Source of the DNA: DASQFQ01 sp039934455
GTDB taxonomy: Bacteria > Actinomycetota > Thermoleophilia > Solirubrobacterales > Solirubrobacteraceae
Direction: 5' to 3'
Length of the DNA: 24,424 nt
NCBI GenBank assembly: GCA_039934455.1
Contig: JBDTMF010000040.1
Coordinates: 1 to 24,424 of the forward strand
Shown here: piece by piece, positions 13,885 through 20,463 of the stretch
Layout: each line of letters opens with the position of its first letter
Position numbering within the stretch: the first letter of the stretch is position 1
Notes under the pieces: generated by a model
Seen by the model: the letters and a program-made list of their open reading frames with translations, nothing else
What the model was told of the DNA's origin: nothing
The model's database searches: none
Made by a program: the position numbers and the translations under genes

Positions 13885-14820
13885 CTAAGCGCGCTCTTCG
13901 AGCAGCGCGTGCCACGCGGCCACGACGCGCGCGGCCATCCGGTCGGCCGAGAAGCGTTCCGCGGCGGGGCGGCCGTGCACGCGCGGGTCCTCCGCCTCCA
14001 GGTGCGGGCGCAGCGCCTCGCGCCACCGCTCGGGGTCCCACTCCAGGCACGCCGACCCCTCGATCCCCGCCAGCGCGACCGGGTGCGCGCCCACCGGGGT
14101 GCCGAAGGCGGGCACGTCGCACGCCGAGGCCTCGATCACCGCCAGGCCCATGCCCTCGTCCTGGGACGGGACGATCACCGCGTTGGCGGCGTTGATCCAG
14201 TACGGCACCTCCTCGGGCGGCACGCCGCCGAGCGTGAGCAGGGGGACGTCGCCGGCCACCTCCTGGGCCCGGTCGAAGCGCTTGAGCGGGCGCGAGGGCT
14301 CGTGCGGGAACAGGAGGTACGGCCCGGCGGGGTCGAGCCCGAGGCGGGCGCGCGCCTCGGCACGCGGGATCGGCCGGAAGCGGACGAGGTCGATGCCCAT
14401 CGGCAGGATCGCCACCTGCCGCCGGCCCCCCGCGCCCGGCACGTTGGCGCTGAACGCGCGCGAGACGGCGGCGGGCAGCTCGATCAGCGGCAGCGCCGCG
14501 CGCGTGAACGGGCGCGAGCGCGGGTGCAGCAGGTCGTTGCCGTGGAGCGTGACGACGAGCGGCCGCAGCCCGGCGAGCAGCGCGGGCCAGGCGACGAGGC
14601 CGAAGTGGACGTGGACGACGTCGAAGCGCCGGCCGCGATAGCGCCGGCGCAGCTCGCGGGCGGCGCGCGGGTAGTTGCGGGTGCCGGCCGGGAACGCGAA
14701 CAGCTCGACGTCGACGTCGTCGCGCCGCCGCAGCGCCTCGACCTGATCGCGCACGAACGGACCCGACGCGGGCCGCTCGGGCGTCGGGTACATGTTCGTC
14801 ACGACGAGCGCGCGCAGCAC
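13885..14820 (-). CDS. Glycosyltransferase family 4 protein
   Basis: 311 aa, a GT-B-fold retaining glycosyltransferase that would move a sugar from a nucleotide-sugar donor to an envelope glycan or lipid; donor and acceptor are unknown. The N-terminal domain shows LRALVVTNMYPTPERPASGP, FDVVHVHFGLVAW and VVTLHGND. The C-terminal donor domain has YLLFPHEPSRPLKRFDRA and the PSQDEGMGLAVIEASACDVP block, with the two glutamates of the E-x7-E-type motif. It is rather short for GT4 (often 350-400 aa). The GTG at 14820 was chosen over an ORF start at 14979 because family members begin right at VLVVTNMYPT and a TAGGCT box sits exactly 7 nt upstream. It is divergent from the pilin gene. Confidence 0.88.
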   Translation of the reverse strand: MLRALVVTNMYPTPERPASGPFVRDQVEALRRRDDVDVELFAFPAGTRNYPRAARELRRRYRGRRFDVVHVHFGLVAWPALLAGLRPLVVTLHGNDLLHPRSRPFTRAALPLIELPAAVSRAFSANVPGAGGRRQVAILPMGIDLVRFRPIPRAEARARLGLDPAGPYLLFPHEPSRPLKRFDRAQEVAGDVPLLTLGGVPPEEVPYWINAANAVIVPSQDEGMGLAVIEASACDVPAFGTPVGAHPVALAGIEGSACLEWDPERWREALRPHLEAEDPRVHGRPAAERFSADRMAARVVAAWHALLEERA

Positions 14821-14827
14821 GAGGGCG

Positions 14828-14833
14828 AGCCTA
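14828..14833 (-). promoter_or_regulatory. -10 box (TAGGCT) for a leaderless glycosyltransferase mRNA
   Basis: On the minus strand TAGGCT is followed by 7 nt and the GTG at 14820, the same geometry as several other starts in this window. Confidence 0.5.
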
Positions 14834-14852
14834 CGCACAACCGGCACGCTTC

Positions 14853-14880
14853 CGTCACAGGCACGCGTAGAGCCGTGACG
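14853..14880. repeat. Inverted repeat CGTCAC-16-GTGACG
   Basis: Six-base perfect arms (14853-14858 and 14875-14880) in the divergent region between the glycosyltransferase and pilin genes, 20-33 nt upstream of the glycosyltransferase -10 box. A possible operator. Confidence 0.3.
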
Positions 14881-14945
14881 CCGCTCTCCGAAGACTCCGA
14901 TCCAGCTCCGCGAGCGGCGGAGAAGGCGAACGGATCGGAGTGAGG

Positions 14946-15161
14946 ATGGGCTACGAGGCGATGGGCATGGTGCACGCATGGATCGTGCGCGCGTGGGCGC
15001 GTGAGCGCGGGCAGGGGACGGTCGAGTACGTCGGGCTGATCCTGCTGGTGGCGGTGATCCTCGCCGGCGTCGTCAAGGCGAGCGGCTCGTTCTCGGACAA
15101 GGGGATCGCCGACGCCGTGGTCAGGAAGCTCAAGGCGGCGATCGACGGGGTGGGCAAGTAG
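14946..15161 (+). CDS. Flp/Fap-type small pilin
   Basis: 71 aa. It has the class III signal of Flp pilins: a short positively charged leader ending Arg21-Gly22, then Gln23-Gly24-Thr25-Val26-Glu27-Tyr28 and a hydrophobic run (VGLILLVAVILAGVV). Cleavage after Gly22 puts Glu at +5 and Tyr at +6, as in Tad/Flp pilins. The short C-terminus (KGIADAVVRKLKAAIDGVGK) is helical. Such pilins are cut by a prepilin peptidase (TadV/CpaA type) and assembled by TadA-type machinery; none of those genes is in the window. The ATG at 14946 is preferred over GTG 14940 because GGAG (14937-14940) is well placed for it. ATGs at 14961 and 14967 are also possible. Confidence 0.78.
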   Translation: MGYEAMGMVHAWIVRAWARERGQGTVEYVGLILLVAVILAGVVKASGSFSDKGIADAVVRKLKAAIDGVGK

Positions 15162-15190
15162 GCGGTGGGCGGGCGTGGCACACTGGCGGC

Positions 15191-16048
15191 GTGCCCCAGC
15201 GCGCTCTCCCCGAGGAGCTGCGCCGGCGCCCGGTCGGCGTGTTCGACTCGGGGGTCGGCGGGCTCACTGTCCTTCACGAGCTGCTCGTGCAGCTGCCGCA
15301 CGAGGACTTCGTCTATCTGGCGGACGCCGCGCGCTTCCCCTACGGCGAGCGCACGGCGGAGGAGCTGCAGACGTTCGTGCTCGAGGTCGCGGAGGAGCTG
15401 ATCGCGCGCCGGATCAAGCTGCTCGTGGTGGCCTGCAACTCGGCCACCGCGGCCGCGCTGCCGGTGCTGCGCAGCCGCCTGATGGAGACGACGCTCGGCG
15501 TCGACGTGCTCGGCGTGGTGCAGCCGGGCGCGGTGCAGGCGGTGGCGGCGACGCGCAACGGCCGCGTCGGGCTGCTCGCCACGCCGGCGACGGTCGCGAG
15601 CGGCGCCTACGAGCGCGCGATCTCCGAGGCCGACCCGTTCGTGGACGTCACCGCGGTCGCGTGTCCGGACCTGACCGCGATCATCGAGGGCGGCTTCGCG
15701 TTCGACCGCAGGGTCGTCGACACCGTGCGGCGCTACTGCGCGCCGCTGCGGGCGGCGGAGGTGGACACCGTGATCCTGGGCTGCACCCACTACCCGCTCG
15801 TCCGCCCGATGCTCCAGCGCACCCTCGGCCGCGGGGTCGAGATCGTGACCTCGGGCGCGCCCCTCGCGCGCCAGGTCGAGCACGTGCTTGGCGCCCGCGG
15901 GCTCGGCAACCCCGCCGGCGGCGAGGGCGACTACGCCTTCCTCTCGACCGGGGACGTCGATGCGTTCCAGGCGCTCGGGACCCGCTTCCTGCAGATGCCG
16001 CTGGGTCCGGTCGAGCACGTCGACCTGCGCCGGAGGGCGGCGGCATGA
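15191..16048 (+). CDS. murI: Glutamate racemase
   Basis: 285 aa. MurI interconverts L- and D-glutamate and supplies D-Glu for peptidoglycan. It shows the two catalytic cysteines: Cys82 in VVACNSATAAALPVL and Cys198 in VILGCTHYPLVRP. GVFDSGVGGLTVLHEL and YLADAARFPYG are the other family blocks. The length is typical. It starts with GTG at 15191, 29 nt after the pilin stop, with no strong ribosome binding site, so either read-through from the pilin gene or its own promoter is possible. It overlaps rph by an ATGA and heads the murI-rph-rdgB-CDF set, an order common in actinobacteria. Confidence 0.96.
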   Translation: MPQRALPEELRRRPVGVFDSGVGGLTVLHELLVQLPHEDFVYLADAARFPYGERTAEELQTFVLEVAEELIARRIKLLVVACNSATAAALPVLRSRLMETTLGVDVLGVVQPGAVQAVAATRNGRVGLLATPATVASGAYERAISEADPFVDVTAVACPDLTAIIEGGFAFDRRVVDTVRRYCAPLRAAEVDTVILGCTHYPLVRPMLQRTLGRGVEIVTSGAPLARQVEHVLGARGLGNPAGGEGDYAFLSTGDVDAFQALGTRFLQMPLGPVEHVDLRRRAAA

Positions 16049-16770
16049 CCGCCCGCGAGCGCAGCGGCGGCCGCGGCGCGGCGGACCTGCGGCCGGTCAC
16101 GATCGAGGCGGGCTTCGTGCGTCCCGCCACCGGCTCGGCGCTGATCTCGTGCGGTGAGACGCGCGTGATCTGCACCGCGTCGGTGCAGGAGTCCGTCCCG
16201 CGCTGGATGGCCGGCAAGGGTCGCGGGTGGCTGACGGCGGAGTACGGGATGCTCCCGGCCTCCACGGGCGACCGCAAGCAGCGTGACATCAGCAAGGGTC
16301 GCGCCGACGGCCGCACGGTCGAGATCCAGCGCCTGATCGGCCGCTCGATCCGCGGGGTCGTGGACTTCGAGAAGCTCGGCGAGCGCACGATCTACGTCGA
16401 CTGCGACGTCCTGCAGGCCGACGGCGGCACCCGCTGCGCGTCGATCACTGGCGGCTACGTCGCGCTCGAGCTCGCCTGCCGGCGCCTCGTGCGTGAGGGC
16501 AAGCTCGCCGAGCTGCCGCTGAACGGCACCGTCGCGGCCGTCTCGTGCGGCATCGTCGACGGCGAGCCGCTGCTCGACCTCGACTACCCGGAGGACTCGA
16601 GCGCGGAGGTCGACGCGAACGTCGTCATGACCGGCGAGGGCGGGCTGGTGGAGGTCCAGGCGACCGCCGAGCGCACGCCGCTCTCTCGCGCGCACCTCGA
16701 TGAGCTGCTCGCGCTGGCGGCCAAGGGGATCGAGGACCTGCGCGCGGTCCAGGCCGCCGCGACGAAGTAG
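16045..16770 (+). CDS. rph: Ribonuclease PH
   Basis: 241 aa, the normal length. RNase PH is a phosphorolytic 3'-5' exoribonuclease that trims tRNA 3' ends and forms a hexameric ring in the cytoplasm. Visible family blocks include the opening LRPVTIEAGFVRPATGSALI, GKGRGWLTAEYGMLPAST, EIQRLIGRSIRGVVD, TIYVDCDVLQADGGTRCASI followed by TGGYVAL, and LDLDYPEDSSAEVDANVVM. The conserved acidic active-site cluster in DLDYPEDSSAEVD is intact. The ATG at 16045 overlaps the murI stop (ATGA) with GGAGG 5-10 nt upstream, so translation is probably coupled. rdgB follows 7 nt after its stop. Confidence 0.97.
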   Translation: MTARERSGGRGAADLRPVTIEAGFVRPATGSALISCGETRVICTASVQESVPRWMAGKGRGWLTAEYGMLPASTGDRKQRDISKGRADGRTVEIQRLIGRSIRGVVDFEKLGERTIYVDCDVLQADGGTRCASITGGYVALELACRRLVREGKLAELPLNGTVAAVSCGIVDGEPLLDLDYPEDSSAEVDANVVMTGEGGLVEVQATAERTPLSRAHLDELLALAAKGIEDLRAVQAAATK

Positions 16771-16777
16771 GCCGGCG

Positions 16778-17347
16778 ATGCCCGTCGTGCTCGCCACCCG
16801 CAACGCCCACAAGCTGCGGGAGTTCAGCCGCCTGTTGCCGGAGATCGAGCTCGCGCCGCTGCCCGGCGACGTCGAGCTGCCGCATGAGACCGGGGAGACG
16901 TTCGCCGAGAACGCGCTCGTGAAGGCGCGCGCCGCCAGCGCCGCCACCGGCGCGCCGGCGCTCGCCGACGACTCTGGGATCGAGGCCGAGGCGCTCGGCG
17001 GCGCGCCGGGGATCTACTCCGCCCGCTACGCCGGGCCGTCCGCCACCGACGCCGAGAACCGCGATCGGCTGCGCGCCGAGGTGCCCGCCGGGTCGGGGCT
17101 GCGCTACGTCTGCGCGGTCGCCTACGTCGTGCCCGGGGAGGACCCGCGGGTCGCGGAGGGCTACTGCGACGGCTTCATGGCCGAGGCGCCGCGCGGGGAG
17201 GGCGGCTTCGGCTACGACCCGCTGTTCGTGCCGGCTGACAGCGACGGCCGGCGCACGATGGCCGAGTTCTCCGACGCCGAGAAGGACCGGATCTCGCACC
17301 GCGGGCGCGCCGCACGGGAGGCGGCAGCATGGCTCGCCGGCGGGTGA
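16778..17347 (+). CDS. rdgB: dITP/XTP pyrophosphatase
   Basis: 189 aa. RdgB/HAM1-type enzymes hydrolyse dITP, ITP and XTP to monophosphates, keeping deaminated purines out of DNA and RNA. The family blocks are clear: the N-terminal LATRNAHKLREFSRLL, GETFAENALVKARAA, ADDSGIEAEALGGAPGIYSA followed by RYAG, GEGGFGYDPLFVP, and the C-terminal DRISHRGRAAREA. It is slightly shorter than the usual 195-205 aa because the loop after RYAG is reduced. The ATG at 16778 matches the family start. The last 19 nt overlap the start of the transporter gene. Confidence 0.96.
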   Translation: MPVVLATRNAHKLREFSRLLPEIELAPLPGDVELPHETGETFAENALVKARAASAATGAPALADDSGIEAEALGGAPGIYSARYAGPSATDAENRDRLRAEVPAGSGLRYVCAVAYVVPGEDPRVAEGYCDGFMAEAPRGEGGFGYDPLFVPADSDGRRTMAEFSDAEKDRISHRGRAAREAAAWLAGG

Positions 17348-18297
17348 CGGGCGGTCACGGGTTCCGGATGACGGGGGGCCAGGGGTCGCGTTCGCGCGCC
17401 GCCGCCCTCTCGATCGGCTCGAACTCCGCGCTGATCGTGCTCAAGCTCGTGGCCGGCGCGGTCACCGGGTCGGTGGCGATCATCACCGAGGCGATCCACT
17501 CCGCCATCGACCTGCTCGCCTCGATCGTGGCGTTCTTCTCCGTCCGGCAGGCCGAGACGCCGGCCGACGCCTCACACCGCTACGGCCACGAGAAGTTCGA
17601 GAACGTCGCCGCGGGCATCGAGGGGATGCTGATCCTGGTCGGCTCGGGCGTGATCGTCTACACCGCGGTCAACCACCTCGTCGACGGCACGCAGATCAAG
17701 TCGATCGGCTTCGGCATCGGCGTCGTCGCGCTCGCCACCACCGTCAACCTCGTCGTCTCGCAGTACCTCTACCGGCGCGCGGCCGCCACCGGTTCGGCCG
17801 CCCTGGCCGGCGACGCGGCGCACCTGCGCACGGATGCCTTCACCTCGCTCGGCGTGCTGGTCGGGCTCGCGCTGGTCAGCGTCACCGACGAGACCTGGAT
17901 CGACCCCGTGGTGGCGCTCGTGATCGCCGCCGCGATCGTCTTCACCGGCCTGCGCGTGGTCGCGGGCTCGTGGCGGGTGCTCGTCGACGAGGCGCTGCCG
18001 GCGGAGGAGATGGTCGCGATCCAGGACGCGATCGAGTCCTTCGCCGAGCGCGGGGTCGTCGGCTACCACGAGCTGCGCACCCGCCGCGCCGGCCCCCGCC
18101 GCTACGTCGACATGCACGTCCAGTTCCGGTCCGGCACGACGCTCGAGGAGGCCCACGCGATCGCCCACAGTCTTCAGGACACGATCCGCGAGCGGCTGCG
18201 CGGCGCCGACGTGTTGATCCACCTCGAGCCGCAGGATGCGGTCCGGCCGGGGAGCGAGCTGACGGTGGGGGACGTGGGCGCGAGACACCCGCATTGA
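17329..18297 (+). CDS. Cation diffusion facilitator (zinc-type metal exporter)
   Basis: 322 aa inner-membrane metal/proton antiporter. Six membrane segments are visible at about 28-49, 52-72, 97-117, 126-146, 165-183 and 193-212, followed by a cytoplasmic metal-sensing domain (about 225-305, with YVDMHVQFRSGTTLEEAHAI). The transport site has His57-x3-Asp61 in helix 2 (HSAID) and His165-x3-Asp169 in helix 5 (HLRTD). The HD-HD set is typical of zinc-selective members rather than the DD-HD set of FieF; selectivity is inferred from this. The ATG at 17329 has GGGAGG well placed upstream and overlaps rdgB by 19 nt; an ATG at 17368 is a less likely alternative. It ends the murI-rph-rdgB unit. Confidence 0.93.
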   Translation: MARRRVTGGHGFRMTGGQGSRSRAAALSIGSNSALIVLKLVAGAVTGSVAIITEAIHSAIDLLASIVAFFSVRQAETPADASHRYGHEKFENVAAGIEGMLILVGSGVIVYTAVNHLVDGTQIKSIGFGIGVVALATTVNLVVSQYLYRRAAATGSAALAGDAAHLRTDAFTSLGVLVGLALVSVTDETWIDPVVALVIAAAIVFTGLRVVAGSWRVLVDEALPAEEMVAIQDAIESFAERGVVGYHELRTRRAGPRRYVDMHVQFRSGTTLEEAHAIAHSLQDTIRERLRGADVLIHLEPQDAVRPGSELTVGDVGARHPH

Positions 18298-18312
18298 GGA
18301 GGGTGCGAGCTG

Positions 18313-18328
18313 CCGCGGCCAACCGCGG
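18313..18328. terminator. CCGCGG-CCAA-CCGCGG hairpin between convergent genes
   Basis: A 6-bp stem with a 4-nt loop fills the 42-nt gap between the transporter stop (18297) and the stop of the minus-strand 46-aa gene (18340). It could end transcripts from both sides; no T-run. Confidence 0.4.
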
Positions 18329-18339
18329 ACTGCGGCCGC

Positions 18340-18480
18340 TCAGCGCAGGTTGATCGCCGCCGAGATCGCGACCGCCAACAACACGCCCGCGTACCCGAGG
18401 TAGCCCGAGAGCAGGAGCAGGACGCAGGTGATGAGGCAGAGGGCGACGGTGGTCAGCCAGGCGATCCGGGACAGGGGCAT
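18340..18480 (-). CDS. Small two-helix membrane protein
   Basis: 46 aa, unrecognised. The minus strand reads MPLSRIAWLTTVALCLITCV, then LLLLSGYLGYAGVLLAVAIS and AAINLR before TGA. Two hydrophobic stretches (about residues 7-24 and 28-43) joined by a short GYLGY turn suggest a small helical-hairpin membrane protein with a positively charged start. GAGGA lies 9 nt before the ATG, a good ribosome binding site. It is divergent from the roadblock-like gene (23 nt between start codons) and convergent with the metal transporter. No function can be given. Support comes from the membrane pattern, ribosome binding site and tight fit between neighbours; the short length means chance cannot be fully excluded. 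Confidence 0.62.
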   Translation of the reverse strand: MPLSRIAWLTTVALCLITCVLLLLSGYLGYAGVLLAVAISAAINLR

Positions 18481-18487
18481 CGGCGGG

Positions 18488-18493
18488 TATCCT
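18488..18493 (+). promoter_or_regulatory. -10 box (TATCCT) before the roadblock-like gene
   Basis: TATCCT ends 10 nt before the ATG at 18504, which would give a leader of only 3-4 nt. There is no ribosome binding site for this gene. Confidence 0.45.
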
Positions 18494-18503
18494 CGCACCG
18501 CTC

Positions 18504-18830
18504 ATGACGGATGCGCTCACGCCGGCGCAGGCGCTCGAGTACCTGCGCACCCTTTCCGCCGACATCGTCGAGGCCGCCGTGCTGGGGCCCGACGGCTCGC
18601 TGCTCGCCGGACCGCCCGTGCTCGCGGAGCCGGCTCGCGCGCTCCTGGCCGCGGCGCCGGAGGCCGATGACATCGAGGTCTCGACCGCCCAGGGCAGCGT
18701 CTTCGCCGCGCGCTCGGACGGGCACGCCGTCGTGCTCGTGTGCGGGCGCTTCGCCCTCCCTGCGCTCGTGCGCTTCGACCTGCGGATGGTCCTGGGCGAC
18801 CTCGCGGGCGCCCGGAGCGACGCCGCGTGA
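18504..18830 (+). CDS. Roadblock/LC7-like small protein
   Basis: 108 aa. The segment VEAAVLGPDGSLLAGPPVLA, a helix with charged residues, DIEVSTAQGSVFAARSDGHA, VVLVCGRFALPALVRFDLRM and the C-terminal helix follow the alpha-beta-beta-alpha-beta layout of roadblock/LC7 domains, which in bacteria usually dimerise and work with small Ras-like GTPases or histidine kinases. No MglA-like GTPase or kinase is in the window. Family membership is a pattern judgement. The ATG at 18504 has a TATCCT box just upstream and no ribosome binding site. Its stop overlaps the GTG of the next ORF (GTGA), so the two are probably co-translated. Confidence 0.68.
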   Translation: MTDALTPAQALEYLRTLSADIVEAAVLGPDGSLLAGPPVLAEPARALLAAAPEADDIEVSTAQGSVFAARSDGHAVVLVCGRFALPALVRFDLRMVLGDLAGARSDAA

Positions 18831-19030
18831 GGCGCCCGCGGACACCTCGCCCGGTCGGCGCGATGAGCGCCTCGCTGGCCCGCCGGCGGGCCGGGCGCGA
18901 GCCCCGTGTCGTGGTGCGCAGCGAGCAGGGCGAGCTCCACACGCTCGCCCCCGAGGACCCTGCGGCGCGGCGGCTCTTCGATGCCGCGGAAGGGCTGATT
19001 TCGGCCGTGCAGCGCCCTTCCGACGTCTGA
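18827..19030 (+). CDS. Small basic protein of unknown function, coupled to the roadblock-like gene
   Basis: 67 aa from the GTG at 18827, or 55 aa from the ATG at 18863. The GTG is preferred because it overlaps the upstream TGA (GTGA) and has GGAG 9 nt before it. The first 25 residues are strongly basic (RRPRTPRPVGA, SLARRRAGREPR). The second half is a strand-turn-helix pattern: VVVRSEQGELHTLAPEDPAA then RRLFDAAEGLISAVQRPSDV. No known domain is recognised. The transcript ends at a clear terminator 13 nt later, which supports the ORF as the last gene of the unit. Confidence 0.58.
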   Translation: MRRPRTPRPVGAMSASLARRRAGREPRVVVRSEQGELHTLAPEDPAARRLFDAAEGLISAVQRPSDV

Positions 19031-19042
19031 TCTCGTACTCGA

Positions 19043-19066
19043 AAACCCGCAATTTGCGGGTTTCTT
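19043..19066 (+). terminator. Rho-independent terminator
   Basis: AAACCCGCA, ATT, TGCGGGTTT gives a perfect 9-bp stem with a 3-nt loop followed by CTT. With the A-run before it, the element can work in both directions. It is the only classical A/T-flanked terminator in the window. It separates the roadblock-like unit from HU. Confidence 0.85.
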
Positions 19067-19101
19067 GCCAAAAACCGCGTGTCGCCGTCCGGAGGCACTG
19101 T

Positions 19102-19161
19102 TAGCTTCGCGCAATTCCACGACCCCGCGCGGGATCTAGACCCCCGCCCGGCAAAGGAGGA
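19102..19161 (+). promoter_or_regulatory. HU promoter -10 and ribosome binding site
   Basis: TAGCTT (19102-19107) is a plausible -10; the -35 about 17 nt upstream (GTGTCG) is poor. The leader of about 50 nt contains the palindrome CCCGCGCGGG (19124-19133) and ends in AAAGGAGGA (19153-19161), the strongest Shine-Dalgarno sequence in the window, 5 nt before the ATG. Confidence 0.55.
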
Positions 19162-19165
19162 GCGC

Positions 19166-19441
19166 ATGACGAAGTCGGAATTCGTCGACAAGGTGGCCTC
19201 AGCGAGCGGTCTGTCCAAGAAGGACGCCGACAGCGCAGTCAACGCGGTCATCAGCACCATCGAGACGTCGCTGAAGAGCGGTGAGGACGTCAACTTCACT
19301 GGCTTCGGCAAGTTCCACGTCGCCGACCGCGGTGCCCGCGAGGGTCGCAACCCGCGCACGGGCGAGAGCATGACCATCGCCGCCAGCCGCGTCCCGCGGT
19401 TCACGGCCGGCTCGGGCCTCAAGAAGGCCGTCAAGAGCTAG
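19166..19441 (+). CDS. hup: HU-family DNA-binding protein
   Basis: 91 aa, the size of classical HU. It forms dimers that bend and compact DNA in the nucleoid. Visible signatures are MTKSEFVDKVASASGLSKKD at the N-terminus, the dimer helix region ADSAVNAVISTIETSLKSGE, GFGKFHVADRGAREGRNPRT and RVPRFTAGSGLKKAVKS. The GRNPRTGE loop with its proline is the DNA-intercalating arm. It lacks the long Lys/Ala-rich tail of mycobacterial HupB. The Shine-Dalgarno sequence is near perfect, implying strong translation. The following gene begins 8 nt after its stop. Confidence 0.97.
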   Translation: MTKSEFVDKVASASGLSKKDADSAVNAVISTIETSLKSGEDVNFTGFGKFHVADRGAREGRNPRTGESMTIAASRVPRFTAGSGLKKAVKS

Positions 19442-19449
19442 TACCCGTC

Positions 19450-20442
19450 GTGCCGGGCGCCGGTGACAGATCACCGGCGCCCGCGTTCGGCGCTCGCCTC
19501 ACCGCCGCGGTCGCGGCCCGCGAGTCGCAGATCGTCCTCGGGATCGACCCCGATCCCGCCCGCCTGTGGGCGGACCCCCGCGAGGGCACGGGTGTGCAAC
19601 GCGAGCGCCTCGCCGTCGCGCTCGTCGGCATCGCCGACGCCGCCCAGGCCCCGCGCCCGGCGCCCGCCGCCGCCGAGGCGGCCGCCGCCGTGCTCGTGCA
19701 CTGCCGCGCGCTGATCGACGCCGCCGGTCCCGCCTGCGTCGCGGCCAAGCCCCAGCTCGCCTGCTTTGAGCGGCTCGGCTCCGCCGGCTGGCTCGCCCTC
19801 GAGGCCACCTGCGCCCACGCCCGCGAGGCCGGGCTGCTCGTGCTCGCCGACGGCAAGCGCGGCGACGTGCCGGTGACCGCGATGGCCTACGCCCAGGGCC
19901 TGGTGGGGAGCACGCCGTCCCCGTTCGGGGCCGTCGCCGGGCTCGACGTCGACGCGCTCACCGCCAACCCGATGCTCGGCCGCGACGCCCTGACCCCGCT
20001 CGTCGAGGGCGCCCGCGCGGCCGGCGCCGGCGTGTTCATCCTCGTGCGCACCTCCAACCCCGGCGCCGCCGACGTCATGGATCTGCCCCTGGCCACCGGC
20101 GAGCCGCTGTGGGAGCGCCTCGCCCAGCTCGCGCGCGAACTGGGCGATGCGCCCGGCGACGACCTCGCCGACGTCGGCGCCGTCACGGGCGCGACGGTGC
20201 CCGGGCATCTCGCGCGCATGCGGGAGCTGATGCCCCGCACGCCGTTCCTGCTGCCGGGGGTCGGCGCCCAGGGCGGAGACGTGCGCGCGCTCGCCCCCGC
20301 GTTCGCCCCGGGACGAGCCGGCGGCCTCGTCACGGCATCGCGTTCGATCGCCAACGCCTACGAGCAGAGCGGCGGCCCGCCGGCCGACGCGGCGCGCGCC
20401 GAGGCGGAGCGCCTGCGCGAGCTCGCGTGGGATCTGGCCTGA
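19450..20442 (+). CDS. pyrF: Orotidine 5'-phosphate decarboxylase (type 2)
   Basis: 330 aa. PyrF removes CO2 from OMP to give UMP, the last step of de novo pyrimidine synthesis. The type 2 subfamily signs are the opening FGARLTAAVAARESQIVLGI with DPDP, AAKPQLACFERLG, the catalytic LADGKRGD block (Lys136, Asp139), TANPMLGRDALTPL, FILVRTSNPGA and FLLPGVGAQGGDV. The canonical Ala of DAKRGD is Gly here. The only available start is GTG 19450, which fits the normal distance to the F-G-x-R-L motif. There is no ribosome binding site: the sequence before it is the HU 3' end. A 13-bp hairpin lies within codons 2-12. The protein is longer than the common 270-290 aa through Ala-rich insertions. Confidence 0.95.
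   Translation: MPGAGDRSPAPAFGARLTAAVAARESQIVLGIDPDPARLWADPREGTGVQRERLAVALVGIADAAQAPRPAPAAAEAAAAVLVHCRALIDAAGPACVAAKPQLACFERLGSAGWLALEATCAHAREAGLLVLADGKRGDVPVTAMAYAQGLVGSTPSPFGAVAGLDVDALTANPMLGRDALTPLVEGARAAGAGVFILVRTSNPGAADVMDLPLATGEPLWERLAQLARELGDAPGDDLADVGAVTGATVPGHLARMRELMPRTPFLLPGVGAQGGDVRALAPAFAPGRAGGLVTASRSIANAYEQSGGPPADAARAEAERLRELAWDLA
19454..19483 (+). promoter_or_regulatory. 13-bp perfect hairpin across the pyrF start
   Basis: CGGGCGCCGGTGA (19454-19466), loop CAGA, TCACCGGCGCCCG (19471-19483). It begins 1 nt after the GTG start codon of pyrF and 12 nt after the HU stop. There is no T-run. It may mark the HU transcript end, control pyrF translation, or both. Confidence 0.7.
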
Positions 20443-20450
20443 GGCCGGGG

Positions 20451-20456
20451 TATCAT
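20451..20456 (+). promoter_or_regulatory. -10 box (TATCAT) for a leaderless LysM-gene mRNA
   Basis: TATCAT lies exactly 7 nt before the ATG at 20464, in the 21-nt gap after pyrF. No ribosome binding site is present. Confidence 0.6.
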
Positions 20457-20463
20457 CGCCTCG

